Shown in pieces: positions 45,155 to 55,542 of a DNA stretch of 64,000 nt. The stretch is from the NCBI GenBank assembly GCA_015179045.1, contig WHUZ01000030.1:248001-312000 (forward strand). Reading direction: 5' to 3'. The first letter of the stretch is position 1. Each line of letters starts with the position of its first letter. This DNA comes from Kalaharituber pfeilii (Eukaryota > Ascomycota > Pezizomycetes > Pezizales > Pezizaceae). The translations under genes and the position numbers were made by a program. Under the pieces are notes generated by a model. It was given only the letters and a program-made list of their open reading frames with translations, searched no databases and was not told the origin of the DNA.

Positions 45155-46924
45155 TATACCCATATTCCTAAGCAAAGGCGCCGTGCCATGCAAGCAAAGT
45201 CCCAGCAGTGTATATTTCTAGGCTATGCACCTAACACAACCAAGCAGTGGCGAGTCTGGGACCCACAAGGCCGTCGTGCATACTATGTGGCCAATGTCGT
45301 TTTTGATGAAAAGCGACCCTTCGGTAGTACTAGCACCGAGCAACCGAGTACTGTGCCTGCCAGTACAGAACAAGTGGATACTGATATGTTAGATATTCAG
45401 TCAGAAGACAGAATTACAGAGGTTGCTGAACCAGTAATACCTACTACTACATCTTCACATGTAGAGCCTGTCATGCAATTACGTCCACAGATACGCCTTG
45501 GAGAAGAAATTGTAGAAAGTCTACAATCATGCGTACATCTACACCGCTCACATGCGGTAGATCTCAATATTCCTGCAGACCACACAATTCGCGCGTCCAC
45601 TATGCAAAATGCAAGTGATGAGATATCTAGGTGCTGCCACGCACTAGAATCTGGTACTCTACAAGCCACGCCTGACGAAGGAAGGCTTGAAACTCTCAAT
45701 GCATTGGCAGATGCTCTACGGAGATCTGAGCAAACCACCCCAACAATAGCATTCCAGGTGAGACCAGTAAAGGAGGCAATTGGTGAGCCGACTAGCTACC
45801 GGCAAGCTATGCAAAGCCCTGACTGTGTTCAGTGGGAAGAAGCTATGGGTGATGAGTATAATTCACTATTGGTGAACCAGACTTGGGAGCTTGTTGACCG
45901 AGCCCAAGTACCTGAGAGTAAGAGTGTGATAGGCTGCAAATGGGTATATAAATTGAAACAGAATATTGATGGGAGTACAAGATATAAAGCTCGCCTTGTG
46001 ATTAAAGGCTACGAGCAGAAAGCAGGAATTGACTATGAAGAAACCTTTGCCCCAGTTGCTAAATTTGCTACAGTTCGAATGCTAATAGCTATTGCTGCAG
46101 AACATGATCTCGATATCGATCAAATGGACGTTGTCACAGCTTTTCTTCACCCCGAACTCGATGAGGAAGTCTATATGGAGCTACCAGAAGGTTTCAGCAA
46201 CAATAGCAACCAGCTGCAGGTTTGCAGACTCCGGAAAGCCCTGTACGGTCTTAAGCAGGCACCACGAGCGTGGTATTCTGATATTGATGGATACCTAATA
46301 TCCATTGGCTTCCACCGCTCAACTGAAGATCCAAATCTTTATATTATGTCTGGGATCCTACTACTGCTCTGGGTTGATGACATTCTGATTTTTTCATCCA
46401 ATTCTGCACTCAAGAGCCAGATTAAGGAACAGCTCACCAGCAAATACAATATGAAAGACCTCGGAGCTGCCAAGCTATTCATTGGATTAGAAATTACTCG
46501 AGACCGGCTAAATCGGAAAATCTGGCTACACCAAAGCAAGTACATTAGTAGCATGCTAAGGCATTTCGGCATGGAACGCTGCAAGGGACTCTCTACTCCA
46601 CTCGACCCAAATACTAAATTACAAGCTCTCAGAGAGATCAATGCTACTCTAACACCAGCCGAAGTACAGCAATACCAGTCACTTGTTGGAAAACTTATGT
46701 ATGCAATGCTTGGAACACGACCTGACTTGGCCTACACAGTATCTACACTTGGACAGTACAATGCTGCTCCCTTAGCTCAACACCTAGCAGCTGCAAAACG
46801 AGTACTTCGATACCTTCAGCATACTCGTCAACATGGCCTTCTATTCCAAAGTACAGGTACACAACATATCATTGGATATCATCCTCCTTTAGGCTACAGT
46901 GATTCCGATTGGGCTGGTGATATT

Positions 46925-46966
46925 GATACTCGTAGATCAACTTCTGATACTCGTAGATCAACTTCT
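46925..46966 (+). repeat. 21-bp tandem duplication in RNase H
   Basis: GATACTCGTAGATCAACTTC plus T occurs twice in a row, adding seven residues (DTRRSTS) just after the YSDSDWAGD catalytic segment. The frame is kept. Confidence 0.9.
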
Positions 46967-47524
46967 GGTTATATCTTTACACTTGCTGGTGCTGCAATCT
47001 CTTGGAAATCTAGACGACAACCAACAGTAGCACTTTCTACAACTGAAGCAGAATATATGGCTGCTACAGAAGCCTGCAAAGAAGGTATATGGCTACGAAG
47101 ACTGTTCAACGAAATCAAGAGCAAGTGGGAGCCTGCTAGTAAGTCTGGGCATTATGAACAAAGTGGACAACTTATTCGAATCGACAACAATGGAGCTCTG
47201 GACCTGGCTAAAGATCCGAAGCATCACAATAGAACCAAGCACATTGCGATTCGACATCACTTTATCCGCGACGCCATTGAATCTGGAGCAATCTCACTTG
47301 AGTATGTTAAAAGTGAAGAGAATCTAGCTGATATCTGTACAAAGGCATTGGCTCGGGTAAAACATGAATACCTCATGGAAGGGACAGGTGTCAAGGCATT
47401 TCAGGGGTAGTACTCTTTCTCTCACGTAAGCTTTTTTCCTACAGGGTTTTTGCTACGGTGGTATGCATAAGGCATCGAGAGTTTTGAGGAGGCTACAGGA
47501 TTGAAACACTCAGTTGAGTGGGAG

Positions 47525-47756
47525 TGTTGGAAACCACGCTAAGGTGCAACGCTAGAGTGAGGGCCATGAAGTAGGCCATGCACTTAGCTACAGTGGCCAT
47601 AAGGTAGGCCATGCACTTAGCTATAGTGGTTTATTGTCTTTATGCAACTTCGTGTATTTATATGGGTCTGGAAGTACCGTTTTGTATTGATAGATAATTA
47701 AGAAATTAAGTCCTATTTTTAAGTCTTACTCTCCTCACAATATATATTTTTCTACA
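47525..47756 (+). repeat. 3' LTR of copia element
   Basis: Identical to the 5' LTR. It is preceded by a modest purine-rich stretch (GAGTGGGAG) that would serve as the polypurine tract. Confidence 0.95.
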
Positions 47757-47761
47757 TACCA

Positions 47762-48449
47762 TCTTCAACAGACTAATTGACCTTCCTTTCGTCGTCACCT
47801 ATGAAAAGCTTCATGCCGTCCTTGTGCGGCCGGCCTTAGCCGATCCAGTCTCTTGAATTCTGGGAAGCTCGACATACATCCCATATATCGGCTAGGGAAA
47901 CTAACTTCTACCATCTGGTCCAGGCCGAGGAAGAACGCAAAAGTAGCGGCAATACCCGCGTATGCAGACTGATAAGGTGTGTCAAATGTGACTGTTTTCT
48001 CCGGCCGGCCGTGGGTTGACGACCTCCTTCTTGGTAATCCAGTGGCATCTAAACCCGCCGTGTTTACGCCGGGCATGTCGGGAATCATGCTCCTTATTTA
48101 GCGAAAGAGGAAAATTGATTCTAACGTCTACTAAGTTGTTGCACATAATATCATATATCACCATGAAAGTCTCGAGAAAGAATGAGTAGGCTCGCTGAAA
48201 TTCTGTGCAGGTATAGATGCCGTCTAGAGTAGTGGACTTCAGACAACTAGTGGATAAGTGGCCTTACTTGTAGCACAGCGTCTGGTGTTAGTATAGCAAC
48301 TTGTGGAGAGAGATGTCGAGAAAGAGACGGTTAGCTGTTTATTTCAAGTTGCTGAACTTCGCTAACTTTATTTGTAAAGATAGTGGGGACAGGATACTGG
48401 GGAACGGGCAAGACGGGATCAATCTAACTGGGAGCGAGTGACAATGACT
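47762..48449. other. Intergenic with an unrecognised minus-strand frame
   Basis: The minus strand at 48088-47795 reads RPEKTVTFDTPYQSAYAGIA and SRYMGCMSSFPEFKRL, which looks somewhat coding. It lacks an identifiable family and is cut by the copia insertion. I leave it uncalled. Confidence 0.25.
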
Positions 48450-49134
48450 CAGTGTTCCCAACGAGCTGGCCTGGGCCATAGAAATCTAGGCCGTCCAGGC
48501 CGTCCAGGCCATTCAGGCCAGGCCGGTTCAGACCATTCAGGCTGACAGTGTGAGTTAAGTTTACAGTAGCTATATACAGAACGTACTCTAACTTCTACGT
48601 ATACCTCATTCTCTAATGTTTAGGATTTTACTTGCTGAATTTACACCGCCAGTATCGCTTTCCATTACCCATGCACAGCTGCACCATACTGTCAAATCCA
48701 ACTTTGTCGCACCAGATTTTTGTAACCAAAATTCCAGAAGACTCGATTTCGGCATCAGATTTGACTGCAGGGAACCGTCGACGCAAGATCAAAACTTGAA
48801 CTGCACTATGGTGAGTGAGGATTACTGAGGGAATCATCATCACCAGTACCGGTGGTTGGAATGTCTGTCTCCCTGCAGTACTAATACGAAATTAGTATAT
48901 AGTCAAGCGGTACTAAAAAAAAATTACTTACCTGAATACCTGCAAAAGGGCTGCTCAATAAAAAAAAGTCTAGATAGGTATCCGAAGATATAGAAAGGTT
49001 TATATAAAACCTGTGTCCAAGTAACCTGAAGGTGGCCCCTGAATAGCCTCGTAACCAGCCCTCCTGCCCCTGAATTGCTTAAACGGCCTCAATGTCCTGG
49101 ACGGCCTGGACCGGCCTGGCCGGTTGGGAACACT
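48450..49134. mobile_element. hAT-like non-autonomous element
   Basis: The left end CAGTGTTCCCAACGAGCTGG and the right end (reverse complement CAGTGTTCCCAACCGGCCAG) are inverted repeats starting with CAGTG, as in many hAT elements. Both subterminal regions carry repeated CCAGGCCGTCC-type motifs, the kind of arrays that bind hAT transposases. The 685-bp body has no transposase. No matching 8-bp target duplication is visible, so the insertion may be old or the ends may have changed. Confidence 0.5.
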
Positions 49135-50482
49135 GATTCCAGCAAGGATCATGAGCTTCATCCGACTGTTTGGCCACTTTTTCTTGCATTCAAGGACCCT
49201 GTAGCAGATATTAGACGCTGTTAGAGTTGATATTACACATACAACGATGTGTCAGAAACCGAAGACTCTAATACTGTAAATATTGAGGTCATCACCAAAA
49301 TTTGTGGATCCAGCTGAAGAGATAATTGAAGACACAGAGGAAGTGTAAAGAAGGGGCAAAAAAAACGGGCTAGTGGCTCAAGGGGCTGGAACACGGAGAC
49401 ACAGAAACACGGATAGGGTTCACGGAGTTGGGATAGCCCGCAGCTGTTGTTTTTCTTCACAGGGGAGCAGGAAGGCCCTCTCAAAAGTGCCCTCGGAAGG
49501 CGCTGACTAAATACATGTAACGTCATAACTCAGACAAGTGACTATCAGTTGCTCCCCTCCGTTAAATCCATGCCGTTTAACTCCTCTATTCCGTTTGATC
49601 TACTTGCACTGTTTGATCTATCCGATCTATCCGTCCCGTAACAAGTGACATTGGGACACTTAAATGATACTTATCAGCCAGAGCCTAGAGCTGAAGGCTC
49701 AGCTGATCAAGACCAAGATGAACCAGAGGACTATGAACCCTCTCATATCTGGAGGCAGGCAATGCATTGTCTGTGATTAAAAACTCCATTCAACAAAGTC
49801 CTGGTACTACGTTTCCAGAGGATAAACAAGCCGCACTTGTACTTCATCGCCTTGAAAAGTACTTGACTTTGTTGAACTTAAATCAATACAGGTGTCTATT
49901 ACCTCTTATCTTGCTCTTGTAGGGTTTATTTATTAAGGCACGTATCTGTTATAGCTCCAACTGCATGTATATAGCACAAAAATTGACCTCCTCGCTCAAC
50001 CTGGCTAAGCGGATGACCTGTCTTATTGGATAAAACCCACCGGTCCCGAGGTTATCTAATATGAAGGTTTGACTGTACTTGTCCTGCCTCATTTGCCTGA
50101 AGTACATGGTCTGAATGATATTGTAGTTCTGCTCTTGAACTTTCCTTCCACCATCTGCCCTTTTCTTTTTCAGTTTCCATCTCCAGTCACCATGCCGACT
50201 TCCTTTTGTGCCTTTGTGTGCCGTGGTTCTCTTCCGTATTCGGTACTTCCTACCTATTGTGGCTGGTGGCTTTTTTGCTTTCATGTGGCTGTGCACAAGA
50301 TGTCCCTGTCTCGTGCTGTCTGCGTATTCTTGTATTGAGAGTGGGGTGAGGTGTTAAGTACAGGAGCTCCCCTCCTTCTTCCTTACTGTTCTCCTTCCCT
50401 TCTCAGTAGTTCCTATAGCTTCCACCCACCGTTCCATTGCCAAGCCTTCAAACCTCTTTTCCTTCCCACAGTGCCTAGAGCC
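49135..50482. other. Intergenic, one possible gene scrap
   Basis: Around 49755-49910 the plus strand reads AGNALSVIKNSIQQSPGTTF and QAALVLHRLEKYLTLLNL in shifted frames. It is coding-like but unidentified. At 49570-49640 there are repeated CCGTTTGATCTA/CCGATCTATCCG motifs. Nothing else is supported. Confidence 0.25.
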
Positions 50483-50496
50483 TATATACGGTTAGC

Positions 50497-50593
50497 TTAG
50501 CCTGTCTCCGGGCTATGAGGGCTTGCCCAGGGACCCTGCCATGGCCAAGTGCTACAAGCGGGGTTATGTGATTTAAAAAAAAAAAAAAAAAAA
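50497..50593 (+). mobile_element. 97-bp poly-A retro-insert, 14-bp target duplication
   Basis: TATATACGGTTAGC occurs at 50483-50496 and again at 50594-50607. Between them lie ~80 bp ending GGTTATGTGATTT and about 18 A. This is the signature of target-primed reverse transcription. The body does not match the other LINE tails here, so it comes from another LINE or SINE family. Confidence 0.8.
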
Positions 50594-50607
50594 TATATAC
50601 GGTTAGC

Positions 50608-50969
50608 GCTGCCCTAGGGGGGCCGGTTATTTTCTCAAGCGAGTTTGTATGAGAAGGCTGCCGAGATTTGTCGAAAACTTTCCCCTGTTAAACGATTTGA
50701 AGACGTTGTGCTCTGATGAAATAAGTTAAATAATCTAACTCAGGCCGTCCTGACCTTCGCTTTGATGTAGGTGTCGTCTGTCAGGGCTGCATGGGCTGCC
50801 TGGCGCATAGCAGTGACAGAAGCCTCTGGCGTGCGAGCTGACGGAAGCTTCTGGTGTACGAGCCACAGTATTTAAGGCCTTAGTCTTGACTCGAGATGAG
50901 GGAGGATCATCACAAAATAGACCTTAAACTCTCCTATTAGGCTTTGTCCTCTGCCATCGGGCTCCGTCC
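50608..50969. other. Short intergenic stretch
   Basis: No gene or element ends are recognised. It contains two near-copies of GACRGAAGCYTCTGGYGT (about 50815-50855), a short direct repeat. Confidence 0.3.
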
Positions 50970-51285
50970 TTACATCGTCACAGGGAACCTAGAAGGTTGT
51001 ATTCTTCCAATCGCTCGTTCTGTGAAAGGGATTGTCGATGGAGTCGCTAGAGCAGCTAAACAGCAAGCCCCAGAGATGTTACAATACGTCATGCAAAACA
51101 GTCTTTCTTCGTGAGCGCAGTGAAACGCTTTCCCACAGCCCTTCAGTGGTTTCTCGTTGGCATACATGAGAGCCTTAAGAGTGCTGGCAGTGACAATAAA
51201 TGAAGGAGTTTCCTCAGTGGGGATCGCCGAGAACGGCAGAGATGAGGAGGGAGAGGGTAGAGACAAGAGTGGTGCTGATCTTCAT
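50970..51285 (-). CDS. Candidate small secreted Cys-rich protein, 1-nt frameshift
   Basis: The ATG at 51285 opens a textbook signal peptide (MKISTTLVSTLSLLISAVLG). Its frame stops three codons later, while the next frame continues TEETPSFIVTASTLKALMYA and KGCGKAFHCAHEERLFCMTY, then CNISGACCLAAL, ending at 50970. Removing one G from the G4 run at 51219-51222 joins the two into ~104 residues. The mature part would have six closely spaced cysteines, typical of fungal small secreted effector-like proteins. The start lies only 31 bases past the stop of the HNH gene on the same strand, so its promoter would have to lie inside that gene. A chance signal-like frame cannot be excluded. Confidence 0.4.
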
Positions 51286-51316
51286 TTTGATGGTGTGGAA
51301 ACTTTTGCTAAAGTTG

Positions 51317-52857
51317 CTAGTCACTGTCCTCCTGCAGCATTCGTTCCAGCATAAATGGCACCACTGCAGTTTCGCCTTCCCCATCAGTCCGCACAAGAGC
51401 GGTATCCTGACCCTGCTCTTCCCCCGGGCGATCCCCATTCCCAATCTCTTCTTCCCCAAACTCGTCAAAACTGTCATCCTCATACGCCATTGACCCCGCA
51501 GCCCTGCAGAGCCTCATCACTGCAGCGTGCAGTCCCAGCAAATCTGGATGAGGCAATGGATGCCGATGGGGGTAGTTGGTGCTCAGGGTGGTAACGTCGC
51601 CAGTCCTAACAGGCACGGATGGAAGCCTTCGAAGACTGTGATTGGAGCGGTGACGGCGAGGGGGTATGCGATGGACGCGCATGCCATCAATCTCCTCATC
51701 CTCTTCTTCTGCTACCTGAACGCCAGGATCTAAGACTTGTGTCAAATCCCATTGTTCGTCTTGCTCCTCATACTCCTGCCCTTCCCCATCCTCATCGCCG
51801 CCCTCCCCTCGTTCGACTACGGGCAGGCGTGGGCGATGCCGGGGTACCCAAGCAAACCTCACCTCGTAACTGTGTAACAGATCTCCCGGACCTGTGAGAA
51901 TTTCTAGAGGGTCTCCAACTGGCTCCAACACGAAATACCCCTGGCCGAATAAATAGTGAGTTCTTTGGCACAGGCAAATCAGATTTTCCAAGCGATTAAT
52001 CCTTGTTCGCCCATCTGAACCAGCGGGGCCTATGAGATAGTCTGAGAGGCGTTGAACAAGTGTTGGGCCGGCAAAGAAGGTGAGAAGCTTGAACACATTC
52101 GGCCTTGAGCTTGAAAAAGGCCCAGGGTGAGAGCCCAAAGAGTACGGAACTATATGGGCAACTTCCGGTAGGACTTCCTGTGACACAACACAGCGGGAGT
52201 TGTCTCTTAGTTTAGCCTGTGGGTGTTAGTGATAATATGCGGTAGGGATTTGTGAAAAAGAGTCTCGAGTTGGATATTGTTACTAATGGGGAAGGGACCT
52301 CACCTCAGCATTGGCAGTGGAAGACCTAAGCGTGGGTCTGTATGGAGTGGACTCTGAGGCAGGAGCAGTGGTCGAATTGGGCGTCCGAATATTCCCCCCT
52401 CTCCGAGAAGATTGATGCGAAGAACCACCTGTAGTTTGCCCTGCAAAACACCGAAAAAATGCTCGTCAGCATCGCCCTCACCGTGCTATTCTGGACAGAA
52501 ACTAAAGGATATGAGGAAGCTGCGCAGGGCACCATCTGCCCACAAACAATCATGGGACTTACATTCCCGCAGTGCCAGCAAAATGTTGCTAGCCAGCAAT
52601 GTGAGTTGCCTTCGAGAGCTTGTCGTTAACTGCGCATGCACTTGCGCTTGTTCCTCAGCCGACGCATGTGAAAGAAGGTTGTAGTTGCACAAAGCCAGGA
52701 ATGCGCGGGTGACCTCACATGGTCCGGCACCAGGAGCCCGAAGCCGTTCCGTAATCGAGACGCGGACTGCTTCTGGTAAGGGGGCAAGATGGGGGGCCCC
52801 TGGCTGTAAAGCACTGCGAGAAAGTAGTGGTGGGTAGTTCACATGTACAGAGGCCAT
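51317..52857 (-). CDS. HNH_2 endonuclease-domain protein, three exons
   Basis: Exon 1 is 52857-52563 (ATG, MASVHVNYPPLLSRSALQPG), exon 2 is 52440-52304 and exon 3 is 52216-51317. The introns are 122 nt (GTAAGT...GCAG, with GCTGACG as branch site) and 87 nt (GTGAGG...CACAG, with CACTAAC). Phases agree and give 443 residues. Across the last junction the protein reads AKLRDNSRCVVSQEVLPEVA. The HNH_2 domain follows, with His in EVAHIVPYSLG, Asn in INRLENLICL and His in QRTHYLFGQGYF. An acidic linker and an Arg/His-rich tail end it. Such proteins are numerous in Pezizomycetes and other fungi. The domain fold implies metal-dependent DNA or RNA cleavage, but no cellular role is established that I know of. 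All three motif positions are intact, so the gene is probably functional. Confidence 0.8.
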
Positions 52858-53774
52858 GGAGAGTGTTGCTTTGAGTTGTCTCTTCAGGGACTGCAGCTTG
52901 CAGTTGTCTTGATGCGCGTTTGTGGTGCGAGAGTGCTGTCAGGATGTTGTCCAGTGTCAACCTCCTAAAGCTTATATCGCACCATCTCCTAACTTTCCCC
53001 AATACGGAGGGTCTTGGCATGAGACTGCCCAATATGGTCATATAACGCCGGTAAATACTAATTACGTAAGCCAAATAAACAATGAACCATCGCCAATGTC
53101 TATCCCACGCAATGCCTCTCTGAAGTTAGGCTTATCCTTAGATTCTCCAGACTCCAGAGAATCCAATCATGACCATAAATTGCTTGCAAACAGATATCTT
53201 TGATCCCCATCACTATCTACCAGGTGTAAACCGGACTGCCGTCAAAACGCACGAATAAGGCCATGCTCGAATGTCAGGGACCAACGAGCTAATACGACAG
53301 TCGCTTGCAAGCTGTCTCTTAAAGCTAACTGGTCATATTTCAGCTCCTACTCGCCTAACAACCACCGGCGCAATACCTGGGTCTCCGACGTTGGTTTATC
53401 TTCGGGCATGGAAGAATCGCCACTTTTTCCACACATGTGTTGCTTATTACTGGATTCGGCAATGTAGCGATTTCAAGCATATCTCTAGCGTGTATTGCGC
53501 TTCCTCAGAATGGGTCTAGGATGGCGAAATTTAATACGGAGGGAATCCTCAAGCTCTAAGCTGCTAGATTCTAAGCATAGCTTATAAGACCGTACCTCGA
53601 AATAAAACCATATTCGTGAATAAGACTTTAGGTTCCAGACCCTTAGGTGCACCTGCGCAGGCCTTGCAATTAAGATATGGTCTTATTCCCGGGATTTTAC
53701 GGTATGCTTTGTCACGCCCAGAAAGAAGTAGTGTATCAAGGTAATGTACTCCATGACGGAAATGGCTAAGTTCT
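52858..53774. other. Intergenic, HNH gene promoter side
   Basis: Only short frames. It presumably includes the promoter of the HNH gene (minus) and, at the far end, that of the small plus-strand candidate gene. I see no element ends. Confidence 0.3.
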
Positions 53775-53781
53775 TATAAAA
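53775..53781 (+). promoter_or_regulatory. TATA box followed by CT-rich leader
   Basis: TATAAAA is followed by ~140 bases of C/T-rich, G-poor DNA and then CATCAAGATG. This layout is typical of strongly expressed fungal genes. Confidence 0.5.
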
Positions 53782-53957
53782 GGGCCCTCGACCGACCTCC
53801 TCTCGCAGCTCCAACTCACTCCTCGCTCTCCAATCGTCATTGCCTCTCCAAGTTATTACTACCCCCTGCAGTCCTCACTACCTATATAACAATCCTCACA
53901 CACACCTATTCATGTACTTTCGTTCAGAAACCTATTCCTTTCACCAGCACCATCAAG

Positions 53958-54092
53958 ATGAATCTGGGCTGTTTGGGAAAACCAGAAGTTGATATTCCCT
54001 TGCCAGCAAGTTTGGTACCTAGCGGTAATGAAGGTGTTCAAGCATTTACGGGGTGGAGGAAAGTAAAAAGCAGTATTGAACTTCTTGCATAG
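53958..54092 (+). CDS. Candidate 44-residue protein gene
   Basis: The ATG at 53958 sits in a good fungal context (CATCAAGATGA) 177 bases after a TATA box and CT-rich leader. It opens 44 codons beginning MNLGCLGKPEVDIPLPASLV and ending KVKSSIELLA before TAG. There is no signal peptide, membrane segment or known motif. The frame contains GTAATG and GTAAAA, so it may be only the first exon of a spliced gene. Promoter architecture is the main support, and the coding claim is inference. Confidence 0.35.
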   Translation: MNLGCLGKPEVDIPLPASLVPSGNEGVQAFTGWRKVKSSIELLA

Positions 54093-55077
54093 GGCAATAA
54101 ACATTTTGTAACCTATCAGTGTTAGCAAGTTTTTGCGCAACAGAACACAACAACATAACGCCGCCTTGGCACTTCCGCAAAGTAGTGTAACGCAGTGAGT
54201 TTGGGATAAATTGAGTGCAAGTTTGCAGGGGAGTCTGGGCATGAAGAACACGCATCCACAGCATCTACAAGTTTTTGCACCTCACTCCCTTTGTAGATTA
54301 ACATGTTCCAGCTCTCACGAGTTCATACCAATGTGTTTACCTGCTCGCGCCTGCCACCATACTTACTGTATTGCACGTACAGACACTATATTCTAAGAGG
54401 TACTGCATTCAGTAGTGGAGGAGAGTGCCAATGCGTCCGGCGAGACTGGTAAGGCTTAGCCCCCTTGGCCCTTAAAATGAAGATGCTATTTGTATGAGGT
54501 ATAAGGAAATGGGAAATTATAAATATCAGATAAAACGAAAAAAAGAAACATATGGGAGTAGTCAGCATACCTGCAATGAGCAATTTGCATTATCTGGGAA
54601 AAGACAGCAATGTGAGAGGCTGTTGATTCGTACGGTTGAACATGCGGTTAAGCCTGCTGTTGAGAGGTGGTGTGAGGGGGGATGCTAGAATTTGTGGAAG
54701 GGCAGTGAGGGGGGTGCAAGGTGCGATTGAGGATCGGTTGGGGGGGGTAGGCAGGGCAGGGCGGTGGGTAGAAGAGGAGAGGGGGTTATCTACTTTCCCA
54801 ACTTAGTGAAGTAATTGTCTGTTGTCTCTACTAATAGAGATTACGACAAGGACAATGGAGAGGTATACAATTGAGGGCCCGAGTTCGATTCCGAGCTATG
54901 GGCGAGAGCTGCCCAGCATCTTTCTTCTGAAAGATGGACTATAATGCTCCACTTCCATATGATAAAAGTCTAGTGCAACCAGCAATTTCTACTGTACGCA
55001 AATTGTAATCCCCAGTAACTTAGTACCTACTGCCAGTCCCAGTCGAATTGAGTTGACCGAAAAATTAAGCATAATGT
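54093..55077. other. Intergenic, nothing recognised
   Basis: There is a G-rich stretch at 54660-54785 and a tRNA-T-arm-like sequence near 54882 that does not fold into a tRNA. No gene is supported. Confidence 0.3.
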
Positions 55078-55190
55078 TCAAAGCAAGACTTGTGATTTAA
55101 GGATATGAACAGAAGATTGGCATAGACTATGAAGATTTCTTTGGCCAGTGGTAAAATGGACTACAATAAGGCTACTGCTCACTGCTGGTG
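55078..55190 (+). mobile_element. Divergent copia reverse transcriptase fragment
   Basis: The DNA reads as KARLVI, stop, GYEQKIGIDYEDFF. It aligns with KARLVIKGYEQKAGIDYEET in the intact copia copy (about 45990-46050), with substitutions and a stop. It is a short, old remnant of a related element. Confidence 0.65.
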
Positions 55191-55542
55191 CACCATAACA
55201 AAATGCTGAAATTTGCCTGTTACCCTCAAAGCGATCCAGTGTCAGTGTTGCATGCTAACACAAAAGGTTTCGAACATTGTCCAGAACGAAGCGGAAAGTG
55301 GGTCGAGTGAAGGGGCACAGGCCAAAGATTGGGTAAGTGATATTCATCTACATGAGCATGGAAACAAACATATAGAATTAGGAGAAGAGGTATACCGTAA
55401 CTACCTCAATAGATAATAACCTCGATAGATAACAACTGACAAGTTCTATTCTATACCCCTCCATGTTATTCTGTACATTGTAGATAATTCCTGCATTATG
55501 CAGCTTCATATTTACCACTACTCGCCTACGACAACCACCTCT

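Larger units (their letters stand above)
42123..47410 (+). pseudogene. copia gag-pol, one TAG stop and a nested insertion
   Basis: The start is the ATG at 42123. Gag has the copia-type KLTTENYREWRLGVKFILR and then the zinc knuckle CWYCTREGHKAEDC (42951). A TAG at 42906-42908 lies between them in an otherwise continuous frame. Protease has WYIDSGASDHM. Integrase has the HHCC zinc finger (HYRLGHLN...CFPC) and D, D, E in HSDSAG, CDNGKGEY and VSERK. Reverse transcriptase has GCKWVYKLK, ALYGLKQAPRAWY and LWVDDILIF. RNase H has YSDSDWAGD and ALSTTEAEYMA, and the frame stops at 47410. A LINE copy interrupts integrase at 44396; removing 773 bp restores the same frame across FGCYAYTHIPKQRRRA. RNase H carries a tandem 21-bp duplication. 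Without the stop and insertion this would be a single ~1,500-codon polyprotein. Confidence 0.9.
41688..47756 (+). mobile_element. Full-length Ty1/copia LTR retrotransposon
   Basis: It has two identical 232-bp LTRs and a perfect 5-bp target duplication TACCA (41683-41687 and 47757-47761). The gene order is gag, protease, integrase, reverse transcriptase, RNase H, which is the copia order. Total length is 6,069 bp, or 5,296 bp without the nested 773 bp (element plus one target copy). Identical LTRs imply a recent insertion, and the nested element must be younger still. A TAG stop and a 21-bp duplication in RNase H make autonomy doubtful. Confidence 0.95.

Noticed and set aside
54880..54915. GAGTTCGATTCCGAG, which resembles a tRNA T arm
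   Set aside because: The flanking bases do not pair into a T stem and no acceptor, D or anticodon arms can be drawn around it.
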